Origin: Bog-473 sp963744935
Lineage (GTDB): Bacteria; Actinomycetota; Acidimicrobiia; Acidimicrobiales; RAAP-2
Assembly (NCBI GenBank): GCA_963744935.1
Contig: CAVUVM010000012.1
Location: 548,357 to 612,356 of the forward strand
Direction: 5' to 3'
Length of the DNA: 64,000 nt
Shown: in pieces, positions 43,991 to 54,149 of the stretch
How the letters are laid out: each line of letters starts with the position of its first letter
Position numbering within the stretch: the stretch's first letter is position 1
Notes under the pieces: model-generated
What the model saw: only the letters and a program-made list of their open reading frames with translations
Told to the model about the DNA's origin: nothing
Database searches by the model: none
Translations under genes and position numbers: made by a program

Positions 43991-44362
43991 CTAGGACTCC
44001 TTCTTCGCGCCGTAGCGGCTACGGGCCTGGCTGCGCTCGCGCACGCCCGAGGTGTCGAGCGCCCCGCGTACGACCTTGTAGCGCACGCCGGGCAGGTCCT
44101 TCACCCGGCCGCCGCGGACGAGGACGATGGAGTGCTCCTGGAGGTTGTGGCCGACACCGGGGATGTAGGCCGTGATCTCGACGCCGGAGGAGAGGCGGAC
44201 ACGGGCCACCTTGCGCAACGCCGAGTTCGGCTTCTTGGGGGTGGTGGTGTAGACGCGCGTGCACACCCCCCGCCGTTGGGGCGCGCCCTTCAGGGCGGGG
44301 GTCTTGGTCTTTGTTACCTTGGCCTCCCGTCCCTTGCGGACGAGCTGGGCGATTGTGGGCAC
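43991..44362 (-). CDS. rpsL: 30S ribosomal protein S12
   Basis: The 123-residue protein has KTPALKGAPQRRGVCTRVYT, TTPKKPNSALRKVARVRLSS and IPGVGHNLQEHSIVLVRGGR, with the Lys positions where streptomycin resistance arises unchanged (KKPNS, and R in VRGGRVKDLPG). It is the first gene of this minus-strand ribosomal run. Confidence 0.98.
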   Translation of the reverse strand: MPTIAQLVRKGREAKVTKTKTPALKGAPQRRGVCTRVYTTTPKKPNSALRKVARVRLSSGVEITAYIPGVGHNLQEHSIVLVRGGRVKDLPGVRYKVVRGALDTSGVRERSQARSRYGAKKES

Positions 44363-44442
44363 GCGCTACCTCTCGGCTTTGAAATTCGAACTCCATGTGA
44401 CGCATTGCGCGCTGGGCAGAAGCCCGCACATGGCAGGTAACC

Positions 44443-44471
44443 ATGATAGCGGCTGAGTGGGGGTCAGACAA
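44443..44471 (-). promoter_or_regulatory. predicted sigma-70-type promoter of the str operon
   Basis: On the minus strand, TTGTCT (44466-44471) and TATCAT (44443-44448) are separated by exactly 17 nt, close to TTGACA-N17-TATAAT, about 80 nt before rpsL. It would drive rpsL-rpsG-fusA-tuf onward, since rpoC no longer lies directly upstream. Confidence 0.55.
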
Positions 44472-44741
44472 CCGCGCGGGCCTGGTGGCGGGGCGGTTCC
44501 GCCGCCCTCACTCAGGCCGGCCGGGTCCCCGCCAACGCGCCGCGCCGCGCCTCTGCGCCGGCCGTGCCCGGGGTGCTCGGGTCCGGTCCCGAGGTTCTCC
44601 CCGGCGGGGTGCCGGGCCGGGCCGCCACCGGCCTCGCGCTGCGCACGCCCAGCCCGTCATCCAGGTTTTTTCTCTCGCGAATAGAACGGCTTCCAATCTG
44701 GCGTCTTAGGGTCGCAATTTCGGGCCCTACGCAGGGGGCGT
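44472..44741. other. gene-free divergent region between rpsL and the carboxylase gene
   Basis: I see no gene between the divergent rpsL and acyl-CoA carboxylase genes. A poly-T run (about 44663-44668) and an AT-richer stretch to 44720 are probably promoter sequence of the carboxylase gene. Confidence 0.4.
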
Positions 44742-44747
44742 TAGCCT
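44742..44747 (+). promoter_or_regulatory. putative leaderless -10 element of the carboxylase gene
   Basis: TAGCCT lies 7 nt before ATG 44755 and no Shine-Dalgarno is present, the spacing expected for a leaderless transcript. Confidence 0.45.
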
Positions 44748-44754
44748 CACCGGC

Positions 44755-46311
44755 ATGGAACACTCCATGGCCGAACGGCTGGCCGAGCTGGAAGAACGCA
44801 AGGACGAGGCGCTGCACGCCGGGAGCGAGCGGGCCGTCGAGCGCCAGCACGCCAAGGGCAAGCTGACCGCCCGGGAGCGGATTGAGTACCTGCTCGACGA
44901 GGGATCGTTCCAGGAGCTCGACATGCTCGCCCGGCACCGGGCCCACGGCATGGGCCTGGAGGACAACCGGCCATATACCGACGGCGTCGTCACCGGGTTC
45001 GGGACCATCGACGGCCGGCGCGTCTGCCTGTTCAGCCAGGACTTCACCGTCTTCGGCGGTGCGCTGGGTGAGGTCTTCGCCGAGAAGATCCACAAGGTGA
45101 TGGACCTGGCCGCCTCCACCGGTGTGCCGATGATCGGCCTGAACGACGGCGCCGGTGCTCGCATCCAAGAGGGCGTCGTGTCCTTGCACTCCTACGGCGG
45201 CATCTTCCACCGCAACGTCACGTCATCTGGTGTGATCCCCCAGATCAGCGTCATCCTCGGCCCCTGCGCGGGCGGTGCTGTCTACTCGCCCGCGATGACC
45301 GACTTCATTTTCATGGTGCAGGGCACCTCGCACATGTTCATCACGGGACCCGACGTCGTGAAGACCGTCACCGGGGAGGACGTGACGCTCGAAGAACTCG
45401 GCGGCGCCATGAGCCACGCCACCAAGTCGGGTGTGGCCACCTTCGTCGCGCCGGACGAGAAAGCCTGCCTCGACGAGGTGCGCCACCTCTTGTCCTTCTT
45501 GCCGTCGAACAACTTGGAAGAGCCGCCCACCGAGATCACGGGCGACGATCCCGAGCGCCAGGTGACCGAGCTCATCGACTTCCTGCCCACCTCGCCCAAC
45601 CAGCCCTACGACATGAAGCGGATCATCACCGCGGTAGTCGACGACGGCGAGTACCTCGAGGTGCATCGGCACTGGGCCATGTCGATCACGTGCGGCTTCG
45701 CTCGCATGAACGGGCGCGTCGTCGGAATTGTGGGCAACCAGCCCGCCGTCCTGGCGGGCGTCCTCGACATCGACTCCTCCGAGAAGGCCTCGCGCTTCGT
45801 TCGCACCTGCGACGCGTTCAACATCCCGCTGCTGACCTTCGTCGACGTCCCCGGCTTCATGCCCGGCACCGACCAGGAGTACGGCGGCATCATTCGCCAC
45901 GGCGCCAAGCTGCTCTACGCGTACTGCGAGGCGACCGTCCCGCGCATTCAGATCATCACCCGCAAGGCGTACGGCGGTGCCTACGTCGTCATGAACTCCA
46001 AGTCCATCGGCGCCGACCTCGCCTTCGCCTGGCCGTCGGCCGAGCTGGCCGTCATGGGTCCCAACGGCGCCGTCGAAATCGTCTACCGGCGCGAGCTGGC
46101 CGAGGCGACCGACCCGGCCCGAAGGCGGGCCGAGCTCATCGACGAGTACACCGAGCGCTACGCCAACCCATACATCGCGGCCGAGCGGGGCTACATCGAC
46201 GACGTGATCTCGCCAGCCGACACCCGTACCGTGATCTGCCGCGGCCTCGACATCCTCGCCTCCAAGCGCGAGGAGTTGCCGCGGCGAAAGCACGGCAACG
46301 TCCCACTGTGA
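44755..46311 (+). CDS. pccB: acyl-CoA (propionyl-CoA) carboxylase beta subunit
   Basis: The 518-residue carboxyltransferase moves the carboxyl group from biotin to an acyl-CoA, giving for example methylmalonyl-CoA. The N-terminal half has SQDFTVFGGALGEVFAEKI, LNDGAGARIQEGVVSLHSYG and ILGPCAGGAVYSPAMTDFI. The C-terminal half has FVDVPGFMPGTDQEYGGIIR and ITRKAYGGAYVVMNSKSIGA with the two oxyanion regions. Propionyl-CoA specificity is inferred from family resemblance and from the nearby epimerase and mutase. The biotin-bearing alpha subunit is not in the window. The stop overlaps the epsilon-like gene (GTGA). Confidence 0.93.
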   Translation: MEHSMAERLAELEERKDEALHAGSERAVERQHAKGKLTARERIEYLLDEGSFQELDMLARHRAHGMGLEDNRPYTDGVVTGFGTIDGRRVCLFSQDFTVFGGALGEVFAEKIHKVMDLAASTGVPMIGLNDGAGARIQEGVVSLHSYGGIFHRNVTSSGVIPQISVILGPCAGGAVYSPAMTDFIFMVQGTSHMFITGPDVVKTVTGEDVTLEELGGAMSHATKSGVATFVAPDEKACLDEVRHLLSFLPSNNLEEPPTEITGDDPERQVTELIDFLPTSPNQPYDMKRIITAVVDDGEYLEVHRHWAMSITCGFARMNGRVVGIVGNQPAVLAGVLDIDSSEKASRFVRTCDAFNIPLLTFVDVPGFMPGTDQEYGGIIRHGAKLLYAYCEATVPRIQIITRKAYGGAYVVMNSKSIGADLAFAWPSAELAVMGPNGAVEIVYRRELAEATDPARRRAELIDEYTERYANPYIAAERGYIDDVISPADTRTVICRGLDILASKREELPRRKHGNVPL

Positions 46312-46526
46312 CACCGCACGTAGACCCGGACCAGTTGGCGCTGCGGCCGCCGCCCGACCCCGACCCCGCCGTGCTCGCTGCCATCGCGGCCGCGGTCCAG
46401 CTGGCCTGGCCCAAACCCGCCCCGGCCGGCGAGCCCGACGCGCTGCACGAGGCGTGGCGCTTCAGCGGGCGCTGGTGGAACAAGCCCACGCCGCTGCGGC
46501 GCGACCGGCCCTGGGCCCGGCGCTGA
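46308..46526 (+). CDS. acyl-CoA carboxylase epsilon-like small subunit
   Basis: The 72-residue product overlaps the carboxylase stop by GTGA. It has the size, Pro/Ala-rich make-up and placement of actinobacterial epsilon subunits, with DPAVLAAIAAAVQLAW followed by EAWRFSGRWWNK near the end. Epsilon subunits join alpha and beta chains in the actinobacterial complex. Sequence conservation in this family is low, so the call rests mostly on context. Confidence 0.6.
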   Translation: MTPHVDPDQLALRPPPDPDPAVLAAIAAAVQLAWPKPAPAGEPDALHEAWRFSGRWWNKPTPLRRDRPWARR

Positions 46527-46772
46527 CCGTCTACGTCGACGACTGGCGCCAGCGCGCGAGGGTGCGCGACCGGGACGACCGCTGGTCCCACCTGTTGGCC
46601 GACGACCCGGACGAACTACACGTCATGGCCGCCGCGCTCGGGATCCCGCCGCGCGGCTACCAGCGCCACCGGCGCTCGTCCGCGCTGAATCACTACGACG
46701 TACCCGAGAGCCTCCGGCAGCGGGCCATCGATCTCGGCGCGGTCCCGGTCACCTGGCGCGAGATGGCCCGCC

Positions 46773-48764
<1,992 letters not shown>

Positions 48765-48840
48765 TCAGTTCACCTCCAGACGAGTGGGGCGCACCACCAT
48801 TCTGCCCGTCTTTCCCGCCATCGCCGCGCGCGGCGACCGG

Positions 48841-49695
48841 TCAGCCGCCGTAGTCGTAAAAGCCCTTCTTGGTCTTGCGCCCGAGCTGGCCGGACGAGAC
48901 CAGCCGGCGCAACAACGGCACCGCGGCGTAGTTGGGGTCGCGGTACTCGTCGTAGAGCGCATCGAGGATTGCCAACGAGGTGTCGAGGCCGACCAGGTCG
49001 AGGAGTGCGAAGGGGCCCATGGGGAACCCGCACCCACCCTTCATGGCGGCGTCGATGCCCTCTTTGGAGGCCACACCCTGCTCGTAGAGGCGCACGGCGT
49101 TGTTGAGGTAGGGAAAGAGCAGCGCGTTCACGATGAAGCCCGCCTGATCCTTCACCTCGACGGGATCCTTGCCGCAGGCCGTCGCGAAGGCTCTGGCCGC
49201 CTCCACCGTGGCGTCCGCAGCGGTGACGGGGCGCACGATCTCGACGAGCGCCATGGCCGGCGCCGGATTGAAGAAGTGGACGCCGCAGACCAGATCCGGC
49301 CGGCCCGTCGCCATTGCCATCTCGACCACCGGCAGCGTGGACGTGTTCGTCGCGAGGATGGTCTCGGGCTTGCAGACGCTGTCGAGCTCGGCGAAGAGCT
49401 CCTTCTTCACGGCCAGGTCCTCCACCACCGACTCGATCACCAGGTCGACATCGACGAGGTCGCCGAGGTGTGCCGTGGCGCGCACGCGGCCCGAGATCTC
49501 GGCCGCCTCCGCCTCGGTGCGCTTCCCCTTCTCCACCTGCTTGGCCAGTGACTTGGCGAGGCCGGCCATCGCGGCGTCCGCGCCTTGTCGGCTGCGGCTG
49601 CGCAGCACCACCTCGTGGCCCGCTGCCGCCGCCACCTCCGCGATGCCCGCGCCCATGATTCCCGAACCGACGATTCCCACCCGCGTGATCGACAT
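48841..49695 (-). CDS. 3-hydroxybutyryl-CoA dehydrogenase
   Basis: The 284-residue enzyme interconverts acetoacetyl-CoA and 3-hydroxybutyryl-CoA. The NAD(P)-binding motif is VGIVGSGIMGAGIAEVAAAA at the N-terminus. The active-site region is CGVHFFNPAPAMALVEIVRP, with the catalytic His and Asn (ATNTSTLPV also conserved), and the C-terminal domain has KDQAGFIVNALLFPYLNNAV. I set the start at ATG 49695, where homology begins. TAAGCT lies 8 nt upstream and overlaps the TTACCGGCCGGTAA palindrome, so repression at the promoter is likely. The mutase gene follows. Confidence 0.92.
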   Translation of the reverse strand: MSITRVGIVGSGIMGAGIAEVAAAAGHEVVLRSRSRQGADAAMAGLAKSLAKQVEKGKRTEAEAAEISGRVRATAHLGDLVDVDLVIESVVEDLAVKKELFAELDSVCKPETILATNTSTLPVVEMAMATGRPDLVCGVHFFNPAPAMALVEIVRPVTAADATVEAARAFATACGKDPVEVKDQAGFIVNALLFPYLNNAVRLYEQGVASKEGIDAAMKGGCGFPMGPFALLDLVGLDTSLAILDALYDEYRDPNYAAVPLLRRLVSSGQLGRKTKKGFYDYGG

Positions 49696-49703
49696 GGGCG
49701 CCA

Positions 49704-49709
49704 AGCTTA
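49704..49709 (-). promoter_or_regulatory. putative leaderless -10 element of the dehydrogenase gene
   Basis: TAAGCT, 8 nt before the ATG, without a Shine-Dalgarno. Its 3 bases 5' overlap the neighbouring palindrome at 49707-49720. Confidence 0.45.
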
Positions 49710-49720
49710 CCGGCCGGTAA
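49707..49720. promoter_or_regulatory. 14-bp perfect palindrome, predicted repressor operator
   Basis: TTACCGGCCGGTAA is a perfect palindrome placed over the -10 region of the dehydrogenase-mutase operon. The same sequence with one mismatch is in the thiolase/reductase intergenic region (55368-55381). Size and symmetry suit a TetR-family regulator of acyl-CoA genes; no such regulator is encoded in the window. Confidence 0.5.
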
Positions 49721-49737
49721 CCGCCAACGTCGAAGCG

Positions 49738-50457
49738 ATGACCCGGGTGCGTCGCGTGCAAGAGTGGGCCATGGACTCGTCAGGCACGCTGGCCCTGGTA
49801 GGGGGCGCCGAATGGACCGAGGGCTGCACCTTCGACACCACCCTCCTGGCGGACTCCGGAGGGACCGACGTCGTCGTCCTCCCGACCGCGGCGGCCTACC
49901 AGCACCCAGAGCGGGTCGTGTTCCGGGCAGCCGAGTGGTTCGAACCGCTGGGTGCACAGGTCGAGGGGCTCATGGTGGTGGACCGCGCCTCAGCCGAAGA
50001 TGCGGGAATGGCAGCGATGGTGGCCAAAGCGCGCTTCATCTACCTCGCTGGTGGCTCACCTCTCCACCTGCGCGCCGTGCTCAAGAAGTCGGCCGTCTTC
50101 GACGGCATCCGTGCCGCCTATGCGGACGGCGCGGTGGTCGCGGGTGCCGGGGCGGGGGCCATGGTGATGACCGACCCCATGGTCGACCCTCGTGGTGGTG
50201 CGCTGACGCTCGGGCTCGGGCTGGTCGACAACCTGACCGTGGTGCCCCACTTCGGTGACGAGCACGACGACGCCCACGGCCAGAAGCTCGAGCGCACCGT
50301 GGCCATGGCACCGGCGGCCCTCCCGGTCGTCGCGCTGCCGGCCCGTACCGCGCTGATCAAGAAGGGCAGCGGCGACTGGCGCTCGGAGGGCGCCGGGACG
50401 CCCGTCGTCTTCGTCGGGGGCACCCAGACCGAGGGGTTGGACGCGCTGCGCCGCTGA
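49738..50457 (+). CDS. peptidase S51/cyanophycinase-like protein lacking the catalytic serine
   Basis: The about 240-residue protein has the class I glutamine-amidotransferase-like fold of the S51 family. It opens LALVGGAEWTEG and contains DVVVLPTAAAYQHPERVV, ARFIYLAGGSPLHLRAVLKK and VVPHFGDEHDD. The nucleophile elbow, normally G-S-S-A-G-A, reads VVAGAGAGAMVM, so no Ser is present at the catalytic position. It may be a non-enzymatic relative. ATG 49738 and ATG 49771 are both possible starts; the second is closer to family beginnings. It is divergent from the dehydrogenase gene. Confidence 0.65.
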   Translation: MTRVRRVQEWAMDSSGTLALVGGAEWTEGCTFDTTLLADSGGTDVVVLPTAAAYQHPERVVFRAAEWFEPLGAQVEGLMVVDRASAEDAGMAAMVAKARFIYLAGGSPLHLRAVLKKSAVFDGIRAAYADGAVVAGAGAGAMVMTDPMVDPRGGALTLGLGLVDNLTVVPHFGDEHDDAHGQKLERTVAMAPAALPVVALPARTALIKKGSGDWRSEGAGTPVVFVGGTQTEGLDALRR

Positions 50458-50510
50458 TCTCCGATCGCTCGTGCACCGGTCGCGTCCGGGCGGGGTGATG
50501 ACGCCTGGCT

Positions 50511-50602
50511 GTATATGCAGCCTTCGTAAATTGGGGGTAGTTACGGAAGGATATCGAGATATCCTTCGTTAATTGGGGGTATTTACGGAAGGCTGCATAT
50601 AC
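50511..50602. repeat. 92-bp AT-rich nested inverted repeat element
   Basis: The element sits between two convergent genes. Outer arms GTATATGCAG (50511-50520) and CTGCATATAC (50593-50602) are perfect inverted repeats. Inside are two 30-bp units (50521-50550 and 50563-50592), differing at two bases, each itself an inverted repeat CCTTCGTAA...TTACGGAAGG around ATTGGGGGTA. The 12-bp spacer ATATCGAGATAT is also self-complementary. The whole can fold as one long cruciform or as three hairpins. It is AT-rich in a GC-rich setting. A REP/MITE-like element or bidirectional terminator are the main options. Confidence 0.85.
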
Positions 50603-50685
50603 AAGTCGAAAGAGGTGTCCCGGGGGGAGGTCCGGCCGCCGGGTGGGCCGGAGGCGGATCGGCGCGGCGGCCTCGCCGCCTGGTC

Positions 50686-51243
50686 CTAGTCCTTCTCTTC
50701 GACGGTGACGCTTTGGATGATGACCCGCTCCGTCGGCGTCCCCGATCGGGTGCCGACGGCGTCGATCGTGCTGATCACGTCCTGGCCGCTCACGACCTCG
50801 CCGAAGAGTGAGTAGAGGGGCGGCAGGGCGGCGCCGTCGGGGCCGCTGATCACGAAGAACTGGCTGCCGTTGGTGTTGGGCCCGGCGTTGGCCATGGCCA
50901 GTGAGCCGACCTTGTAGCGGCCGGCCGCAGGGAGCTCGTCATCGAAGCGGTAGCCGGGGCCGCCGCTGCCGCTGCCGGTCGGGTCGCCTCCCTGGAGCAC
51001 GAAGCCCGGGATGATGCGGTGGAAGACGATGCCGTCGAAATAGTGGTAGCGCGACAAGAACACGAAGCTGTTCACGGCCTTCGGCGCGGCGAGCGGGTCG
51101 AGGTTGATCACCATCGTGCCGTGCGAGGTGACCATGGTGGCCACGTAACGCTTGTTGGTATCGATGATCATGGGCGGCTCTTCTTTGAACTTCCGCTGCT
51201 GGGGGCTCGAGCCGTCTGCGTTCGGGGGAGTTGGAGTGGCCAT
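50686..51243 (-). CDS. cyclophilin-type peptidyl-prolyl isomerase
   Basis: The 185-residue protein has the cyclophilin core VNSFVFLSRYHYFDGIVFHR, GFVLQGGDPTGSGSGGPGYR and GSLAMANAGPNTNGSQFFV with the catalytic Arg (FHR) and Gln/Phe (SQFF). There is no signal or membrane segment, so it is probably cytoplasmic; about 25 N-terminal residues are unconserved. It is 11 bp downstream of a second, membrane-anchored cyclophilin on the same strand. Confidence 0.92.
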   Translation of the reverse strand: MATPTPPNADGSSPQQRKFKEEPPMIIDTNKRYVATMVTSHGTMVINLDPLAAPKAVNSFVFLSRYHYFDGIVFHRIIPGFVLQGGDPTGSGSGGPGYRFDDELPAAGRYKVGSLAMANAGPNTNGSQFFVISGPDGAALPPLYSLFGEVVSGQDVISTIDAVGTRSGTPTERVIIQSVTVEEKD

Positions 51244-51254
51244 GGAGGAGATCC

Positions 51255-52085
51255 TTACGACTCGTTGATGGTGATCGACAAAATGCGCTGGGTGACGTCG
51301 GGCGGCACGCCCTGTTGCGAGCCCTGCTGGTTGATGGTGTCCACCACGTTCATACCCGACGTGACGGTTCCGAACAGCGTGTACGTGTTGGGCAGCGACT
51401 CTCCTTCAGGTCCCGTCACGATGAAGAACTGGCTGCCACCCGTATGCGGCTGACCCGTATTCGCCATGGCGACCGACCCGACGGGGTACTGGTCGCTCGG
51501 GTTGGACGACTTGGGTGGGTACTCGTCGGCGATGGTGTAGCCGGGTCCGCCTTCGCCGGTGCCGGTCGGGTCTCCGGTCTGGTCCATGAAATCGGGAATC
51601 ACCCGGTGGAAGATCACGCAGTGGTAGAAGCCCTTGTCAGCGAGGAACACGAAGTTGTTGACGGTCTGGGGCGCCGTCGTTGGATCGAGGGCGATGTCGA
51701 AGGTCCCCGTGGTCGTCTTCACCGTGGCGGTGTAGGTCTTCGAGGTATCGATCGTCATCGGCGGGGCGGCCGAATACTTCTGATCGTTGACCGTCGTCTT
51801 GGTGCTGGTCGGGCATCCAGCTTTGACCGCCGCTTCGTCGGCCTGCGTCTGCAGCTTGGCGTCCGCGCTCTTGGCGACCGTCGTGGTGGTCGAGCTCGTC
51901 TTGGACTGGGACCCCACGGTCTTGTTCCCGCCCGAGACGGCGAAGGCGATGCCCACGATGGCTCCGAGCACCACCACCACGATGACGCCGTTACGGATCC
52001 GCAGCCGGCGTTTGTGCTGCTGGGCCTCGGCGGCCAGACGGGCCTCCCGCGCCGCGCGCTGACGGGCTCTCTTCTCGCTGGGCAC
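51255..52085 (-). CDS. membrane-anchored cyclophilin-type peptidyl-prolyl isomerase
   Basis: The 276-residue protein has a basic N-terminus, one transmembrane helix (GVIVVVVLGAIVGIAFAV, about residues 33-50) and a Ser/Thr-rich linker. An extracytoplasmic cyclophilin domain follows, with VNNFVFLADKGFYHCVIFHR, FMDQTGDPTGTGEGGPGY and GSVAMANTGQPHTGGSQFFI. It probably aids folding of exported proteins. It is paired with the cytoplasmic paralogue at 50686-51243. Confidence 0.9.
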   Translation of the reverse strand: MPSEKRARQRAAREARLAAEAQQHKRRLRIRNGVIVVVVLGAIVGIAFAVSGGNKTVGSQSKTSSTTTTVAKSADAKLQTQADEAAVKAGCPTSTKTTVNDQKYSAAPPMTIDTSKTYTATVKTTTGTFDIALDPTTAPQTVNNFVFLADKGFYHCVIFHRVIPDFMDQTGDPTGTGEGGPGYTIADEYPPKSSNPSDQYPVGSVAMANTGQPHTGGSQFFIVTGPEGESLPNTYTLFGTVTSGMNVVDTINQQGSQQGVPPDVTQRILSITINES

Positions 52086-52253
52086 GGGCGCAGACCCTAC
52101 CTAATCCCCGGGACCGCCTCCGATCGCCCGGGGCGGTGGTCCGTGGGTGCGCTGGCCTTGGGGATGGGCCGCGGGAAGGCATGCGGGAGGGTCCTGGGTG
52201 GGCCATAGGGAGGGGACCCGAGGCACCTGGGGATGGAACGGCTGTGCAGTCTG

Positions 52254-52259
52254 TAGCCT
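52254..52259 (+). promoter_or_regulatory. putative leaderless -10 element of lysC
   Basis: TAGCCT lies 7 nt before ATG 52267, the same hexamer and spacing as ahead of the carboxylase gene; no Shine-Dalgarno precedes the ATG. Confidence 0.45.
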
Positions 52260-52266
52260 CGGCGGG

Positions 52267-53478
52267 ATGCCGCTGGTCGTGCAGAAGTTCGGTGGGACCT
52301 CGGTCGGCGACGCCGATCGGATCCGGGCGGTGGCCGACCACATCGCGCGCACGCGCCGGGAAGGGTCCGACGTGGTCGCCGTGGTCAGCGCCATGGGGAA
52401 GACGACCGACGAGCTCATCCACCTGGCCAACACCGTCAGCAAGACCCAGCCGCCGCGGGAGTACGACATGCTCGTCAGCACCGGAGAGCGGATCTCGATG
52501 TCGCTGCTGGTGATGGCACTGGCCGATCTCGGCGTGGAGGCCCGGTCGTTCACGGGGAGCCAGGTCGGCATCATCACCGACAGCGACCACACCCGAGCCA
52601 AGATCAAGGAGGTCAGGGGCGACCGCCTGCGTGAGGCCCTCGCCGGGGGCACGGTACCGGTGGTCGCCGGCTTCCAGGGCGTCTCGGTCGACCGCGAGAT
52701 CACCACCCTCGGCCGCGGCGGGTCCGACGCCACCGCGGTGGCGCTGGCCGCCATCCTCGACGCAGACGTCTGCGAGATCTACACCGATGTCACGGGCGTG
52801 TTCACCGCCGACCCCCGGCTGGTGCCCGAGGCCCACCGCATCAACCGGATCTCGTTCGACGAGATGCTCGAGATGGCGGCGTCGGGCGGTCGGGTCCTCA
52901 TGTTGCGCGCGGTCGAGTTCGCCCGCAATCACAACGTCCCGTTGCACGTACGCAGCAGCTTCACCTGGGAGCCCGGTACCTGGGTGGTGGAGGAGGATGC
53001 AGACATGGAAGATGCCGTCGTCACCGCGGTGACCCACGACACCTCGGAGGCCAAGGTCACCGTGAGCGGCGTGCCCGACCGCCCCGGGGTGGCGGCCCGC
53101 CTGTTCCGTGCGCTCGCCGACAAGTCGATCAACGTGGACATGATCGTGCAGAACACCTCGACGAGGGGCACGACCGACATCTCGTTCACGGTGCCCAACG
53201 CCGACCTGGCCGTTGCCGCCGAGACCTCGCAGGCCCACGCCGACGAACTGGGGGCGACGGGGGTCACGGCCGACGGCGACGTGGCTCGGGTCTCCCTGGT
53301 CGGGGCCGGCATGAAGTCGCACCCGGGCATCGCCGCCACCATGTTCGAGACGCTGGCCAACGAGGGGATCAACATCGACATGATCTCGACCTCGACCATC
53401 CGGACGTCGTGCATCGTTGCGGAAGGCGACGTGGATCGAGCCGTGCGCAGCTTGCATGCGGCCTTCGCGCTGGGCTGA
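52267..53478 (+). CDS. lysC: aspartate kinase
   Basis: The 403-residue enzyme phosphorylates aspartate at the head of Lys, Met, Thr and diaminopimelate synthesis. The kinase domain has VVQKFGGTSVGDADRIRAVA, VVSAMGKTTDELI, TLGRGGSDATAVALAA and CEIYTDVTGVFTADPR. Two ACT domains follow (VSGVPDRPGVAARLF, GAGMKSHPGIAATMFETLAN), so feedback control by Lys and Thr is probable. ATG 52267 is set by homology and by TAGCCT upstream; an open frame upstream lacks homology. Downstream asd is not present; a SixA-like phosphatase follows instead. Confidence 0.95.
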   Translation: MPLVVQKFGGTSVGDADRIRAVADHIARTRREGSDVVAVVSAMGKTTDELIHLANTVSKTQPPREYDMLVSTGERISMSLLVMALADLGVEARSFTGSQVGIITDSDHTRAKIKEVRGDRLREALAGGTVPVVAGFQGVSVDREITTLGRGGSDATAVALAAILDADVCEIYTDVTGVFTADPRLVPEAHRINRISFDEMLEMAASGGRVLMLRAVEFARNHNVPLHVRSSFTWEPGTWVVEEDADMEDAVVTAVTHDTSEAKVTVSGVPDRPGVAARLFRALADKSINVDMIVQNTSTRGTTDISFTVPNADLAVAAETSQAHADELGATGVTADGDVARVSLVGAGMKSHPGIAATMFETLANEGINIDMISTSTIRTSCIVAEGDVDRAVRSLHAAFALG

Positions 53479-54098
53479 TGCCGACAAAGGCCAAGGGGAA
53501 GGCTGCGAAAGCAGCGCCGGCACAGCGCAAACGCTCGCGGCCCGCGCCGACGCGCACCCTGTGGCTCCTGCGTCACGCCAAGACGGTGACCGACCCCCCG
53601 CCCGGCGGCACGGACTTCGACCGGACGTTGGCGCCCCGCGGCCGGCGCGACGCCACCGCCCTCGGGCGGCTCTTCGCCGGCGCGGGCGACGGGCTGGGTC
53701 CCGCGTTCGAGGGCGTGCCGCGCCCCGGCGTGGCATTCGTGTCGCCGGCAGCCCGCACAACGGCGACCGCCGAGCTGGTCCTCGCCGGCATGGATGCACC
53801 ACCCGAGTGCCGTTTTGACGAAGACCTCTACGGAGCCGAGCCCGACGAACTGCTCGGCCTCCTACAGACCCTGCCCGACGACGTGCCGGCCGCCATGGTC
53901 GTCGGTCACAACCCGACCGCGTACACGCTCTCGCAGGGACTGCTGTCGCCGCGCGACAAGAAGGGCCTCTCCTTGGCGGAGCGGGAGGGCTTCCCGACCT
54001 GCGCCCTCGGCATCTACACGTTCCCCGGCGGACACTGGGTCGACGTGATGGCCGGGGTGGGCACGCTGGTCACTCTGATCACCCCGCCCTTCCGCTGA
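53478..54098 (+). CDS. histidine phosphatase family protein (SixA-like)
   Basis: The 206-residue protein has the RHG motif LWLLRHAKTVTD (about residues 29-40) and the second catalytic His in MVVGHNPTAY. Its first 25 residues are Lys/Ala/Arg-rich. SixA-type proteins dephosphorylate phosphohistidine; other small substrates are possible. ATG 53478 shares a base with the lysC stop (TGATG), so it is co-translated with lysC. Confidence 0.87.
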   Translation: MPTKAKGKAAKAAPAQRKRSRPAPTRTLWLLRHAKTVTDPPPGGTDFDRTLAPRGRRDATALGRLFAGAGDGLGPAFEGVPRPGVAFVSPAARTTATAELVLAGMDAPPECRFDEDLYGAEPDELLGLLQTLPDDVPAAMVVGHNPTAYTLSQGLLSPRDKKGLSLAEREGFPTCALGIYTFPGGHWVDVMAGVGTLVTLITPPFR

Positions 54099-54102
54099 GG
54101 CG

Positions 54103-54146
54103 GGGTCAGGTTCGGGTCAAGCCAGGGTCAGGCTCGGGTCAGCCCG
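54103..54146. repeat. 22-bp tandem duplication
   Basis: GGGTCAGGTTCGGGTCAAGC begins copy 1 (54103-54124) and a slightly diverged copy 2 follows immediately (54125-54146). It fills the gap between the convergent phosphatase and thiolase genes. No terminator-like T run is seen. Confidence 0.6.
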
Positions 54147-54149
54147 GGC

